Below, in pieces: positions 63,941 to 64,000 of a DNA stretch of 64,000 bases; within the stretch, counting starts at the first letter, position 1, and each line of letters starts with the position of its first letter. The notes beneath the pieces are model-generated. The model saw only the letters and a program-made list of their open reading frames with translations, was not told the origin of the DNA and ran no database searches. The translations under genes and the position numbers were made by a program. The stretch is from JAJPKK01 sp963781195. Its GTDB lineage: Bacteria; Pseudomonadota; Alphaproteobacteria; Rhizobiales; Xanthobacteraceae. The DNA lies in NCBI GenBank assembly GCA_963781195.1, contig CAWAEZ010000017.1, positions 21,073-85,072 on the forward strand. The letters run 5' to 3'.

Positions 63941-64000
63941 CCGGTGCACAATTGCGTTGCGTAAGCGGCTGAAAGAATTTATGGAATGCCGCCTGTTGGC

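Noticed and set aside
1..64000. tRNA genes and rRNA
   Set aside because: I looked for T-loop and anticodon-arm patterns in intergenic gaps and saw none; a tRNA scan would settle it.

Overview
The window is high-GC DNA, densely coding on both strands. The gene content (PopZ, an ExoR-like regulator, TatABC next to ScpAB, a PIMT-TolC-PopZ-ValS cluster) points to an alphaproteobacterium of the Hyphomicrobiales (Rhizobiales), most likely a Bradyrhizobium/Rhodopseudomonas/Rhodoplanes-like lineage. This placement rests on gene families and gene order, not on a database search. I found no rRNA, tRNA or CRISPR array.

Positions 1-13.5 kb are a conserved housekeeping block on the minus strand. Read in the direction of transcription it is dgt (frameshifted), argS, a SPOR cell-division protein, nagZ, scpA, scpB, tatA, tatB, tatC, serS, surE and pcm, which runs off the left edge. 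erpA is divergent from dgt. Positions 13.5-18 kb hold an RND adaptor and permease pair. Positions 18-24 kb carry xthA, an ilvD/exoR-like overlapping pair, a 3-methyladenine glycosylase, a secreted protein of unknown function and a frameshifted solute-binding-like gene. Positions 24-31 kb hold valS, popZ, tolC and a PIMT-like methyltransferase. Positions 31-34 kb hold an unusual three-gene operon: a degenerate trypsin-like protease with a PDZ domain, a LuxR-type regulator with a degenerate receiver, and an intact trypsin/PDZ protease. A PsiF-like protein and an outer-membrane barrel follow.

Positions 35-60.5 kb form an efflux island. Two tandem copies of a heavy-metal-type RND module (adaptor, permease, His-rich secreted protein, REC-HTH response regulator) share a near-identical adaptor tract of about 880 bp. 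They are followed by one histidine kinase and an MdtABC-OprM-like operon on the minus strand. With the pair at 13.5 kb this makes five RND permeases, four adaptors and three outer-membrane channels.

Positions 60.5-64 kb look like a small accessory segment between two copies of a repeat of about 150 bp. It contains a zinc-ribbon/PAS/HWE-type sensor kinase, an unknown small protein and two adjacent proteins that resemble nitrile-hydratase-like leader peptides; the first has a Cys/Thr/Ser-rich tail.

Four genes are interrupted by single-base frameshifts. In three of them the break is a GAGTTC where GAGTC, a GANTC (CcrM) site, would restore the frame. This pattern suggests a systematic sequence artefact, or less likely a real mutational hotspot, so these genes may be intact in the organism.
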